A DNA stretch of 23,235 nt. Origin: Candidatus Uhrbacteria bacterium RIFCSPHIGHO2_02_FULL_53_13 (GTDB lineage Bacteria; Patescibacteriota; Patescibacteriia; UBA9934; UBA11717). Location: assembly GCA_001791035.1 (NCBI GenBank), contig MGDX01000018.1:33683-56917 (forward strand), written 5' to 3'. The notes beneath the pieces are model-generated. The model was not told where the DNA came from and made no database searches. It worked only from the letters and a program-made list of their open reading frames with translations. Positions 1-6,478 of this stretch are shown piece by piece; within the stretch, counting starts at the first letter, position 1, and each line of letters opens with the position of its first letter. The position numbers were made by a program, and so were the translations under genes.

Positions 1-1041
1 GATGGGCATCAACAACACAAGACCGAGTGTGCCGGCAAGCGTGCGCACAATCTCTTCGGCAATCAACTCCGCGTTGATGAGGCGCCACAGCTCAAAATTG
101 CTATTGACAAAAAAGAGAAGAAGGAGTGGAAGAGCAACTCCGGCGTACGCCAACACAAGCGTGTTGACCACCGAGGCAATGTGATGGCGCCCGACGCGCA
201 TCACGCGACCAAACAGCGCTCGCCGTGAAAGATACGGATCGGCAGCACGCAACTCGTATACGGTTTCCACTTGCGTCACCGCGATATCGTCAAGGACGCC
301 AACGGCGCCAAGCACCATGCCTGCGAGCAATAGTCCCGACGGCTGAATCTGTCCGCCTAAGAGCTGGACAAACGCCGCTTCTTCGGTGCCGAGTCCCGAA
401 AGATTGCTCCACACCACAAAGAGCTTGGCAAAAAAGACCGTCAATCCAAGGCCGATGACAGTACTCCCGAACGCAATGCTCGTCGCTTGTCGAAACCCGT
501 GCGTCAAAAACATGTTCACGCACAAAATGACGACCGAGCCAAGCGCCACGGTCATCACCGGATCGTTCCCCGCTAAGATGCGCGGCACCATCCACGCCAA
601 GAGCACAAACACGGTGACGCCAAGACCCACGAGCGCCAACGCGCCGCGCCACCAGCCAACCGCCACGACCACAAGAACAAACAGGAGAGCGATCCACAAG
701 AGCGATGTCGTGCGCACGACATCTACCAAAAACGCCAGCACCTCGCCATCCGGTTGTTCCACGATCTGCAAGACCACCTCCTGCTCTGGCGCGAGACGAT
801 ACCGAACTCCCTGCACATACGATTGCGCGCTGTCCACTTGAAACACGCGTCCGCTCTCGTCCACGGCCTCAAACACAACGTGCCGGTTGCCGTCCACAGA
901 CTCATCAAGAATCACGGTTTGAATTTCAGCGCGCACTTCGTAAGAAGACGGCGCCTCCTGTGCCGCCATCGATGGAACGATGATCAAAAGAACGCCGATC
1001 ACAACAGTCCACTTCACACTCCGCCAAGCCGAATACTTCAT
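1..1041 (-). CDS. YibE/F family multispanning membrane protein, 3' end cut by the window edge
   Basis: Reading leftward from ATG at 1041 gives 347 uninterrupted codons with no stop before the edge, so the C-terminus is missing. The first ~28 residues form a signal-peptide-like segment. A soluble beta-rich region of ~100 residues follows, then at least six hydrophobic helices. The segment GAVGVLDDIAVTQVETVYEL matches the hallmark GxLDDxxVTQ region of YibE/F proteins, an integral membrane family of uncertain function sometimes linked to transport. The gene is divergent from the metal-uptake operon with only ~20 bp between starts, so the promoters must overlap coding sequence. Family assignment is confident; the substrate is unknown. 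Confidence 0.85.
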   Translation of the reverse strand, partial: MKYSAWRSVKWTVVIGVLLIIVPSMAAQEAPSSYEVRAEIQTVILDESVDGNRHVVFEAVDESGRVFQVDSAQSYVQGVRYRLAPEQEVVLQIVEQPDGEVLAFLVDVVRTTSLLWIALLFVLVVVAVGWWRGALALVGLGVTVFVLLAWMVPRILAGNDPVMTVALGSVVILCVNMFLTHGFRQATSIAFGSTVIGLGLTVFFAKLFVVWSNLSGLGTEEAAFVQLLGGQIQPSGLLLAGMVLGAVGVLDDIAVTQVETVYELRAADPYLSRRALFGRVMRVGRHHIASVVNTLVLAYAGVALPLLLLFFVNSNFELWRLINAELIAEEIVRTLAGTLGLVLLMPI

Positions 1042-1047
1042 ACATGA

Positions 1048-1052
1048 TCCTT
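1048..1052 (-). promoter_or_regulatory. Shine-Dalgarno AAGGA for the YibE/F gene
   Basis: On the minus strand AAGGA lies 6 nt before the ATG at 1041, a normal ribosome-binding spacing. It supports that start and is notable because most genes in this window have no such motif. Confidence 0.55.
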
Positions 1053-1061
1053 GATACTTCT

Positions 1062-1958
1062 ATGCCAAAAATCATACCATGGATTGTCGTGATTGGCGTT
1101 CTTGCGATCGTCATTGTGATGGGCGCCCTCTCGCTCGCTTCATCTAGGCCACAAGCTCAAGCGGACGTTGCGGCAACCATCTTTCCCCTCTACGACCTTG
1201 CGCGCACCATCGCCGAGCCAGAAACGTCTGTGGCTCTTGTGCTCGATCCGGGCGCTTCGCCACACACGTTTGAAGTCACACCACGCAAAGCCACGGAGCT
1301 TGCCCATGTTGACACCATTTTTGCAATCGGCAACGGCTTGGATGGGTGGGTGAGCGACGTAGCCAACATTTCCGACGCATCCATTGTGACCGTGGACGAC
1401 GGCATAGAGCTGTTGTGTATCGAAGAGGATGGTGTATGCGATCCGCACTACTGGCTCGACGCACAAAACGCCATCGCCATCGCACAAACCATTCGCGATA
1501 CGCTGATAGCTCGCGACCCAGCGCACGCACAGGTGTTTGCGCAGCGTACGCAACAATTGATGGATAAATTGAAAGGGCTAGACGCAGAACTCACAGAACA
1601 GTTTGGTGCTCTTGAACACACAGACATCATCACCTTCCACGACGGTTTTGGATACTTTGCGGCGGCGTACGGTCTCAACATTCGCGGCGTCTTTGAGCCA
1701 TCACCGGGACGCGAACCATCCGCCCAAAGCATCGCCAAACTGCACGAGCTCGTTTCCGTGTATACTATCCGTACCCTCTATCGAGAGCCACAGTTATCAG
1801 ACGCCTCCATTATGGCGTTCGTAGAAGATGTGGATGTCTCCATCGCGACCCTCGACCCCATCGGCGGCGTCGAGGAAAGACAAAATTATTTTGAACTCTT
1901 GCGTTACAATGCCCGCGTCCTCCAAGAAACACTCAACACCGGCGGCGATTCGCGCTAA
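1062..1958 (+). CDS. znuA: Metal ABC transporter substrate-binding protein (ZnuA-like)
   Basis: A 298-residue protein of the cluster A-I (ZnuA/TroA) binding family, which captures Zn2+ or Mn2+ outside the membrane for the ATPase and permease encoded next. The expected ligands are visible: H68 in GASPHTFEVTP, H129 in DPHYWLD, H193 in TFHDGFGYF and D265 in TLDPIGG. Residues 6-28 form a hydrophobic N-terminal anchor. There is no cysteine lipobox, so the protein is probably membrane-anchored or cleaved rather than a lipoprotein. The ATG at 1062 is preferred over the in-frame ATG at 1044, which almost touches the divergent gene. The 3' end overlaps znuC by 50 bp. Zn versus Mn specificity cannot be told; no long His-rich loop is present. 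Confidence 0.88.
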   Translation: MPKIIPWIVVIGVLAIVIVMGALSLASSRPQAQADVAATIFPLYDLARTIAEPETSVALVLDPGASPHTFEVTPRKATELAHVDTIFAIGNGLDGWVSDVANISDASIVTVDDGIELLCIEEDGVCDPHYWLDAQNAIAIAQTIRDTLIARDPAHAQVFAQRTQQLMDKLKGLDAELTEQFGALEHTDIITFHDGFGYFAAAYGLNIRGVFEPSPGREPSAQSIAKLHELVSVYTIRTLYREPQLSDASIMAFVEDVDVSIATLDPIGGVEERQNYFELLRYNARVLQETLNTGGDSR

Positions 1959-2709
1959 AGGCGTTACCGTGCGCTACGGCACGCACATCGTGATTCGTGA
2001 CCTCTCGTTTTCCATTGACGAGGGGGCGTTTGCGGCGATCATCGGACCGAACGGATCGGGAAAATCTACGCTCATGCGCGCACTGCTTGGGCTCATTCCG
2101 TACGAAGGGCGCATCGAGTTGCTCGGCAACGTTCCACAACGCGCCTACGGACGCATTGGCTATGTTCCACAATCGTTTTACGCCGACCCGCATATTCCCA
2201 TGGACGTTGGGGAGTTTTTGAATCTCGCGCGGCCGTCGCACATCCCAAGACACAGCATCAAGGAGGCGCTCGGCGAAGTCGGCCTCAATCCCACACTCAT
2301 GCAATACGCGTCGCTCCATACGCTCTCGGGCGGTCAGCGGCAACGCGTGCTCATTGCGCGCGCCGTGTTGTGCAAACCGGACCTGCTGTTTTTGGACGAA
2401 CCGTCCGCCGGCGTTGACATTCAGGGTGAAGAAACACTGTACGAGATTTTGCACCACATTCAAAGCGATCACGGAACCACGGTCGTGATGATCAGCCACG
2501 AGATTGATTTGGTCGTGAAACATGTGACGCAAGTGCTCTGCCTCAACAACTGTCTCGTGTGCTCCGGTCCGCCAAGGGAGGCGCTCACCGCAAGTGCGAT
2601 GCAAAAAACATTCGGTTCGCATTATAGTCGTCACACCATAAAACAGCACTCCATCATTCATGAAACGGGCGAACTCCTTGCTCTTCAAGAGAGAAAATCC
2701 TCAATGTAG
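1909..2709 (+). CDS. znuC: Metal ABC transporter ATP-binding protein (ZnuC-like)
   Basis: A 266-residue ABC ATPase that powers metal import. Walker A is GPNGSGKST at 46-54, the Q-loop region is GYVPQS, the signature LSGGQ is at 139-143 and Walker B ends in D163-E164 (LLFLDEP). A switch histidine lies in ISHEID. The start at 1909 is chosen because homology begins ~15 residues later (AIRAKGVTVRYG). It lies inside znuA, giving a 50-bp overlap that suggests translational coupling. The family usually ends about where residue 238 lies here. The last ~28 residues, from Y239, are encoded by the left arm of a long inverted repeat and look like an acquired tail. Confidence 0.92.
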   Translation: MPASSKKHSTPAAIRAKGVTVRYGTHIVIRDLSFSIDEGAFAAIIGPNGSGKSTLMRALLGLIPYEGRIELLGNVPQRAYGRIGYVPQSFYADPHIPMDVGEFLNLARPSHIPRHSIKEALGEVGLNPTLMQYASLHTLSGGQRQRVLIARAVLCKPDLLFLDEPSAGVDIQGEETLYEILHHIQSDHGTTVVMISHEIDLVVKHVTQVLCLNNCLVCSGPPREALTASAMQKTFGSHYSRHTIKQHSIIHETGELLALQERKSSM

Positions 2710-2804
2710 CTCGGCTACATCTGTGGTTTTTTCTCTCTCCAGAGCATCGGATTTCATCCCGTTTCAAGAATGCTAAATCCTGTTTTATGGTGTGACGACT
2801 ATAA
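2622..2804. repeat. 183-bp imperfect inverted repeat between znuC and znuB
   Basis: The outer arms 2622-2646 and 2780-2804 are perfect 25-bp inverted copies. Moving inward, paired blocks continue symmetrically: GAAACGGG (2662-2669) with CCCGTTTC (2758-2765), GCTCT with AGAGC, an AGAGAGAAAA/TTTTTTCTCTCT block, and ATGTAGC (2704-2710) with GCTACAT (2714-2720) around a 3-nt loop. The arms share a centre near 2713. The znuC stop (2707-2709) lies at the tip and the likely znuB start lies 13 bp beyond the right end. It could be a MITE-like insertion or a long mRNA hairpin. No transposase is present. Confidence 0.9.
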
Positions 2805-2817
2805 CATCATCCACATC

Positions 2818-3627
2818 ATGGTTGAGATTCTGACATTTCCGTTCATGCAACGCGCACTGATGGCCGGCGTCATGATTGCGTTACTGCTCTCCGCACTCGG
2901 CGTGTTCGTCGTCGCGCGACGCATGGCGTTTTTTGGCGACGGGATCGCCCACGCCAGCTTGGCAGGCATTGCGCTTGGATTGCTCGCGGGAGTTGCGCCA
3001 TTGCCCATTGCCGTTGCGTACGCCGTGCTCGTGGCTTTGCTCATCTACTGGCTTGAGCGCACAACGCCTTTGAGCTCCGACACCATCATCGGCATCCTGT
3101 TTACGGCCTCCATGGCGCTTGGCGTTGTCCTGCTTTCGCTGATCCCGGGCTTCCAGCCGGAACTCATCAGCTTTCTTTTTGGCAATATTCTCACCATTCA
3201 AACGCTCGACATTTGGCTCGTGACACTGCTCTCGTTCGCCATTCTCGCGTGGCTGTTCACCTACAAGCGTTCGATCTTATTTGCGAGCATTGACTCCGAC
3301 AGCGCGATTGTGAGCGGCATTCGCGCCAAGACGCACACGCTCATTCTCTACCTTACGCTCTCCGTCAGCGTCGTGCTCGGCGTCAAAATCCTCGGCATCG
3401 TACTCGTGTCCGCGCTCCTCCTCATTCCCGCCGCGACGAGCCGACTCCTCTCTCGCTCATTCCATGCGTTTCTTGTGACCGCCATCATCGTCGGCGAGCT
3501 CACCGTCATCATCGGCCTCTTGCTATCGTTTCTTATCAATGCCCCATCTGGCGCTGTCATCATCCTCGTTGGCACTACCGTGTTCTTCTTGACCGCCATC
3601 CTGACTATGCGTGCGCGATCGTCATGA
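2818..3627 (+). CDS. znuB: Metal ABC transporter permease (ZnuB-like)
   Basis: A 269-residue, strongly hydrophobic protein with about eight predicted membrane helices. It has the conserved ABC-3 family segment GDGIAHASLAGIALGLL near residues 40-55, the membrane channel partner of the ATPase encoded upstream. The ATG at 2818 is preferred because an earlier in-frame ATG at 2770 would place the first codons inside the inverted repeat, and homology begins only around EILTFPFMQRALMAG. No Shine-Dalgarno is visible. A TATAAC at 2800-2805, created at the right end of the repeat, could act as a -10 box. It is followed 16 bp later by pyrG. Confidence 0.88.
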   Translation: MVEILTFPFMQRALMAGVMIALLLSALGVFVVARRMAFFGDGIAHASLAGIALGLLAGVAPLPIAVAYAVLVALLIYWLERTTPLSSDTIIGILFTASMALGVVLLSLIPGFQPELISFLFGNILTIQTLDIWLVTLLSFAILAWLFTYKRSILFASIDSDSAIVSGIRAKTHTLILYLTLSVSVVLGVKILGIVLVSALLLIPAATSRLLSRSFHAFLVTAIIVGELTVIIGLLLSFLINAPSGAVIILVGTTVFFLTAILTMRARSS

Positions 3628-3633
3628 TATACT
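3625..3633 (+). promoter_or_regulatory. Extended -10 promoter of pyrG
   Basis: TGATATACT fits an extended -10 (TGn plus TATACT at 3628-3633). Transcription would begin near 3640, four bases before the pyrG ATG, giving an almost leaderless mRNA. There is no good -35, which is usual with an extended -10. Confidence 0.5.
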
Positions 3634-3643
3634 CGTCTGAACT

Positions 3644-5269
3644 ATGCAAACACGTTATGTATTCGTTATTGGGGGAGTGATGTCGGGCGTCGGGAAAGGC
3701 GCGACCACGGCTGCTATAGGCCGTGTTTTGCAATCCAAGGGATTCACCGTAACCGCGGTCAAGATTGATCCGTATGTCAACGTGGACGCGGGGACCATGA
3801 ACCCTGTGGAGCACGGCGAGGTTTTTGTCACCGTGGACGGCGACGAAACAGACCAGGACATGGGAAACTACGAGCGCTTTTTGGGAGTAGACATGACGCG
3901 CGACAATTACATGACGACGGGGCGCGTGTATCAGTCGGTGATTGAGCGCGAGCGAAATCTGGAATATGGCGGGCGATGCGTGGAGGTGGTCCCACACGTT
4001 CCCGAAGAAGTGATTCGTCGCATTGAGCGCGCGGGAACTCTGAGCAAGGCCGATTTTGTGCTTGTCGAAGTCGGAGGCACCGTCGGCGAGTATCAGAATG
4101 TGCTCTTCCTCGAAGCACTTCGCTTGTTGAAGTTGCGAGACGAAAACGCCGTCCGCACGATTTTAGTAAGCTACCTGCCCGTACCGCCTTCTATTGGCGA
4201 GATGAAAACCAAGCCTACGCAACATGCGGTGCGCGAGGTCAATCATGCCGGCATTCGACCGGACTTCATTGTGTGCCGATCGCGCGATCCCATTGACGGT
4301 CCCCGCCGAGAAAAGATCGCTACATTTTGCGGCGTTGCGCGTGAACACATCATCGCCGCGCCAAACGTCAAAACTATTTACGCCATCCCACAACTGTTTG
4401 AGGAACAAGGATTTGGCGACGCAATCTTGAAATCGTTTGGCATGAAGCCAAAGGCGTCCAAGCTCAAAGATTGGTATGCGCTCACGGACACCATCACCTC
4501 CGCCACGGAGCCGGTAAAGATTGGCGTCATCGGCAAGTATTTTGAGACGGGCGCGTTCGTGCTCTCGGACGTGTATTTGTCGGTACTCGAAGCCATCAAG
4601 CATGCCGCGTGGGCCAATGGGCGCATTCCTGAAATTGAATGGATCAACTCCGAAGACTATGAGCGCGAGCCAAAAAAGCTTGAGGAACTACGATCACTCC
4701 AAGGGATCATCATCCCGGGAGGCTTTGGCACGCGCGGTATCGAGGGAAAAATTTCAGCGATTCGATTTTCCCGCGAACACGAGATCCCGTACTTTGGATT
4801 GTGCTACGGCATGCAATGCGCGGTCATTGAGTACGCGCGTAACATCCTCGGGTGGGCAGATGCCAACACGGAGGAGATGAACCCCAATACGCATCACCTC
4901 ATGATTCATTTTATGGAAGGCCAACGTGAGAACACGGAACGCGGACGATACGGTGGCACTCTGCGCTTGGGAGCGTGGCCGTGTGCTCTTAAGCACGGCT
5001 CGATTGCGGCCGAAGCGTACGGCGCCAAAACGGTGAATGAGCGACACCGCCACCGCTACGAGTTTAATAACGTCTACCGTGAAAACTTAGAGTGCGCCGG
5101 TCTTATGGTATCGGGCGAATCCCCCGACGGCGAGCTTGTTGAAATTGTCGAGATTCCCGACCACCCGTTTTTTGTGGGCGTACAATTCCATCCCGAGTTT
5201 CAATCGCGTCCGCTTGCACCGCATCCCCTGTTTGTTCAATTTATTCAAGCGGCCACACAACGTGCATAA
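3644..5269 (+). CDS. pyrG: CTP synthase
   Basis: A 541-residue, full-length enzyme that converts UTP, ATP and glutamine to CTP in the cytoplasm. The N-terminal synthase domain starts with the P-loop region GGVMSGVGKGATTAAIG and continues with KIDPYVNVDAGTMNPVEHGE and the nucleotide-binding segment MTRDNYMTTGRVY. From about residue 290 a class I glutamine amidotransferase domain follows. Its nucleophile is Cys387 in GLCYGMQ (most homologues have Leu rather than Tyr after the Cys) and its His516/Glu518 pair is in GVQFHPEF. RHRHRYEFNN is also conserved. The gene probably has its own promoter although it follows znuB closely. A strong terminator follows at 5286. Confidence 0.97.
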   Translation: MQTRYVFVIGGVMSGVGKGATTAAIGRVLQSKGFTVTAVKIDPYVNVDAGTMNPVEHGEVFVTVDGDETDQDMGNYERFLGVDMTRDNYMTTGRVYQSVIERERNLEYGGRCVEVVPHVPEEVIRRIERAGTLSKADFVLVEVGGTVGEYQNVLFLEALRLLKLRDENAVRTILVSYLPVPPSIGEMKTKPTQHAVREVNHAGIRPDFIVCRSRDPIDGPRREKIATFCGVAREHIIAAPNVKTIYAIPQLFEEQGFGDAILKSFGMKPKASKLKDWYALTDTITSATEPVKIGVIGKYFETGAFVLSDVYLSVLEAIKHAAWANGRIPEIEWINSEDYEREPKKLEELRSLQGIIIPGGFGTRGIEGKISAIRFSREHEIPYFGLCYGMQCAVIEYARNILGWADANTEEMNPNTHHLMIHFMEGQRENTERGRYGGTLRLGAWPCALKHGSIAAEAYGAKTVNERHRHRYEFNNVYRENLECAGLMVSGESPDGELVEIVEIPDHPFFVGVQFHPEFQSRPLAPHPLFVQFIQAATQRA

Positions 5270-5285
5270 GATTGGTAAAACAATA

Positions 5286-5319
5286 ACACAAAAATCCGTC
5301 TTTCGACGGATTTTTGTGT
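5286..5319 (+). terminator. Intrinsic terminator after pyrG (copy 1 of a duplicated hairpin)
   Basis: A perfect 15-bp stem ACACAAAAATCCGTC / GACGGATTTTTGTGT with a TTTC loop ends 16 bp after the pyrG stop. The T-run is in the descending arm. It would work on either strand and is identical to the hairpin after tRNA-Lys. Confidence 0.85.
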
Positions 5320-5339
5320 GGTCCGCGCAGAGGGATTCG
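5319..5339 (-). pseudogene. tRNA-Lys 3'-end fragment
   Basis: Read on the minus strand, these 21 nt are the CCA end, discriminator, 3' acceptor strand and start of the T arm of tRNA-Lys, as in 5504-5524. No D or anticodon arm precedes them, so this is a fragment and not a gene. Such fragments are typical of integration at tRNA 3' ends or of local duplication. Confidence 0.85.
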
Positions 5340-5470
5340 CCCTCACCTCTCGCCGCTGCAGCGGCGAGGGTTCAGGTCCGGGCCTCACGGTGCGGCCTGC
5401 TGGCCGCACATCGCTCCGGCCGTTCTCATCCCCCACACATGCCTCAATGGCATGTGCTTCTGCACGCCCC
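5340..5470. other. GC-rich hairpin cluster between the direct repeats
   Basis: 131 bp with no credible gene. Three separate inverted repeats are visible. One is a perfect 20-bp palindrome at 5349-5368 (CTCGCCGCTG and its complement). The second is an 8-bp stem GTGCGGCC/GGCCGCAC at 5390-5409. The third is an 8-bp stem CACATGCC/GGCATGTG at 5436-5456. It is bounded by the two 54-bp repeats. It could be the remnant of an integrated element or a structured RNA. Confidence 0.7.
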
Positions 5471-5504
5471 ACACAAAAATCCGTCTTTCGACGGATTTTT
5501 GTGT
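5471..5504 (-). terminator. Intrinsic terminator after tRNA-Lys (copy 2 of a duplicated hairpin)
   Basis: Same 15-bp stem and 4-nt loop as 5286-5319. On the minus strand it begins at the last base of the tRNA CCA end, so it would stop transcription immediately after the tRNA pair. The descending arm carries five consecutive Ts. Confidence 0.85.
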
Positions 5505-5524
5505 GGTCCGCGCAGAGGGATTCG
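5471..5524. repeat. 54-bp direct repeat, copy 2
   Basis: Identical to 5286-5339. Here the repeat runs from the terminator into the intact tRNA-Lys gene (first 21 nt of its 3' side on the plus strand), which identifies this as the parental copy. Confidence 0.95.
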
Positions 5525-5579
5525 AACCCCCGACCGTTTGGTTAAGAGCCAACTGCTCTACCAACTGAGCTATGCGCGG
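5504..5579 (-). tRNA. tRNA-Lys (anticodon CTT), CCA encoded
   Basis: A 76-nt cloverleaf. The acceptor stem is CCGCGCA/TGCGCGG with A73 and genomic CCA. The D arm is GCTC/GAGC. The anticodon stem is GTTGG/CCAAA with loop CTCTTAA, giving anticodon CTT for AAG codons. The T arm is GGGGG-TTCGAAT-CCCTC. Two features are mildly unusual: the first pair is C1-G72, and base pair 27-43 is a G-A mismatch. It is transcribed after tRNA-Arg, 69 nt downstream on the minus strand. Confidence 0.95.
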
Positions 5580-5591
5580 GTTTTGTTGTTT

Positions 5592-5673
5592 GGTTCAAGT
5601 CCTCGTCACTTCGTCAGTGCCATCCCCCACTACCGTGGGATATAACACTGGCGCAGGGTGGAGGACTTGAACC
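5592..5673. repeat. 13-bp inverted repeat involving the tRNA-Arg T arm
   Basis: GGTTCAAGTCCTC at 5592-5604 is the exact reverse complement of 5661-5673, which lies inside the T arm of tRNA-Arg. In the tRNA precursor the spacer could pair with the T arm. The 56-nt loop holds a small CACT/AGTG hairpin. Confidence 0.8.
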
Positions 5674-5725
5674 CCCGACCTCGTGGTCCGAAGCCACGCG
5701 CTCTATCCAGCTGAGCTAACCCTGC
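5649..5725 (-). tRNA. tRNA-Arg (anticodon TCG), CCA encoded
   Basis: A 77-nt cloverleaf. The acceptor stem is GCAGGGT/ACCCTGC with G73 and genomic CCA. The D arm is GCTC/GAGC. The anticodon stem is CGTGG/CCACG around loop CTTCGGA, giving anticodon TCG (reads CGA and possibly other CGN codons). The T arm is GGGGG-TTCAAGT-CCTCC. It is the first gene of a two-tRNA transcript with its own promoter just upstream. Confidence 0.95.
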
Positions 5726-5738
5726 CAAATCCGGCGGT

Positions 5739-5767
5739 ATGATATCGCACCAAACAGCTCCTGTCAA
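5739..5767 (-). promoter_or_regulatory. Consensus sigma-70 promoter of the tRNA-Arg/tRNA-Lys unit
   Basis: On the minus strand a perfect TTGACA (5762-5767) and TATCAT (5739-5744) are separated by 17 bp. Transcription would start near 5732, about 7 nt before the mature tRNA-Arg 5' end. The -35 box directly abuts the rnc stop codon. Confidence 0.85.
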
Positions 5768-6475
5768 TTACCACCCCTTGGCCTCAATGGCCTTTTCGGC
5801 CGCGTCTACCTGCGCTTCTTGCTTGCTCGTTCCAACGCCTTCGGCAACCCGCTCCTTCTCCAAGTACACGCCAACCGTAAACACCTTCTCGTGATCCGGC
5901 CCCTCCTCGCTATGCACGCGATACGTTGGCGTAATGCCCGTATGCTCTTGTGCGGATTCCTGAAACCGCGATTTAGGATCGATGTACAGCTTCTTCTCCA
6001 AAATTTCCGGTAAGAGCGATAGCACCGCCCGCGTCACAAACTCCTTGGCAACGTCCCATCCGCGATCCAAATACATCGCTCCGATAATCGCCTCCATCGC
6101 GTTGGCTAAAATGTAACGCCGCGCCTTGGAATCCCTGTCCTTGCGCTCGCCGCGCGACATGTACAAGAAATCCTCTACGAAAAGCTTTGCGGCGATGTTC
6201 GCAAGCTGTTGACCGTTCACCAGTGCCGCACGCCAATTGGTCATCTCGCCTTCGGGATTTGGATAGTTCAAATACAAATACTCCGTCACCACAAGCTCAA
6301 GCACGGCGTCTCCCAAAAATTCGAGACGCTCGTTATGGTCAAGCGGAAACGATGTATGCTCGTTCAAATAGGACCGATGCACGAGCGCCTGACGCAACGT
6401 ATCAATGTTTTGAAACGTCACGCCAAGCGCCTTCTCCATGTTGGAAAGGTCTTTTTCCATAGGTTGTAAGATCAT
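5768..6475 (-). CDS. rnc: Ribonuclease III
   Basis: A 235-residue double-strand-specific endoribonuclease that processes rRNA precursors and structured mRNAs. The endonuclease domain (to ~155) carries the signature NERLEFLGDAVL at 48-59. A C-terminal dsRNA-binding domain follows (about 166-235, KSRFQESAQEHTG onward). Of the four metal-site acids expected in the family, E52, D56 and E128 are present. The position between them in ILANAMEAIIGAMYLD is N125 instead of the usual Asp. The gene follows nusB by only a few bases, so the two are co-transcribed. ATG 6475 is used; the in-frame ATG at 6460 is an equally plausible start. Confidence 0.95.
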   Translation of the reverse strand: MILQPMEKDLSNMEKALGVTFQNIDTLRQALVHRSYLNEHTSFPLDHNERLEFLGDAVLELVVTEYLYLNYPNPEGEMTNWRAALVNGQQLANIAAKLFVEDFLYMSRGERKDRDSKARRYILANAMEAIIGAMYLDRGWDVAKEFVTRAVLSLLPEILEKKLYIDPKSRFQESAQEHTGITPTYRVHSEEGPDHEKVFTVGVYLEKERVAEGVGTSKQEAQVDAAEKAIEAKGW

Positions 6476-6478
6476 GAT

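Larger units (their letters stand above)
5286..5339. repeat. 54-bp direct repeat, copy 1
   Basis: Identical over 54 bp to 5471-5524, offset 185 bp. It contains the terminator hairpin and 21 nt of the tRNA-Lys 3' end. The sequences flanking the two copies differ. Confidence 0.95.

Noticed and set aside
5286..5524. CRISPR-like array
   Set aside because: There are only two copies of a 54-bp repeat, and the repeat is explained by a terminator and a tRNA end.
5136..5645. Long open frames over the tRNA region encoding phrases such as RGIRTPDR and EGFEPPTVWLRANC
   Set aside because: These are the well-known spurious translations of antisense tRNA genes; the frames cover tRNA-Lys, its terminator and the repeat.
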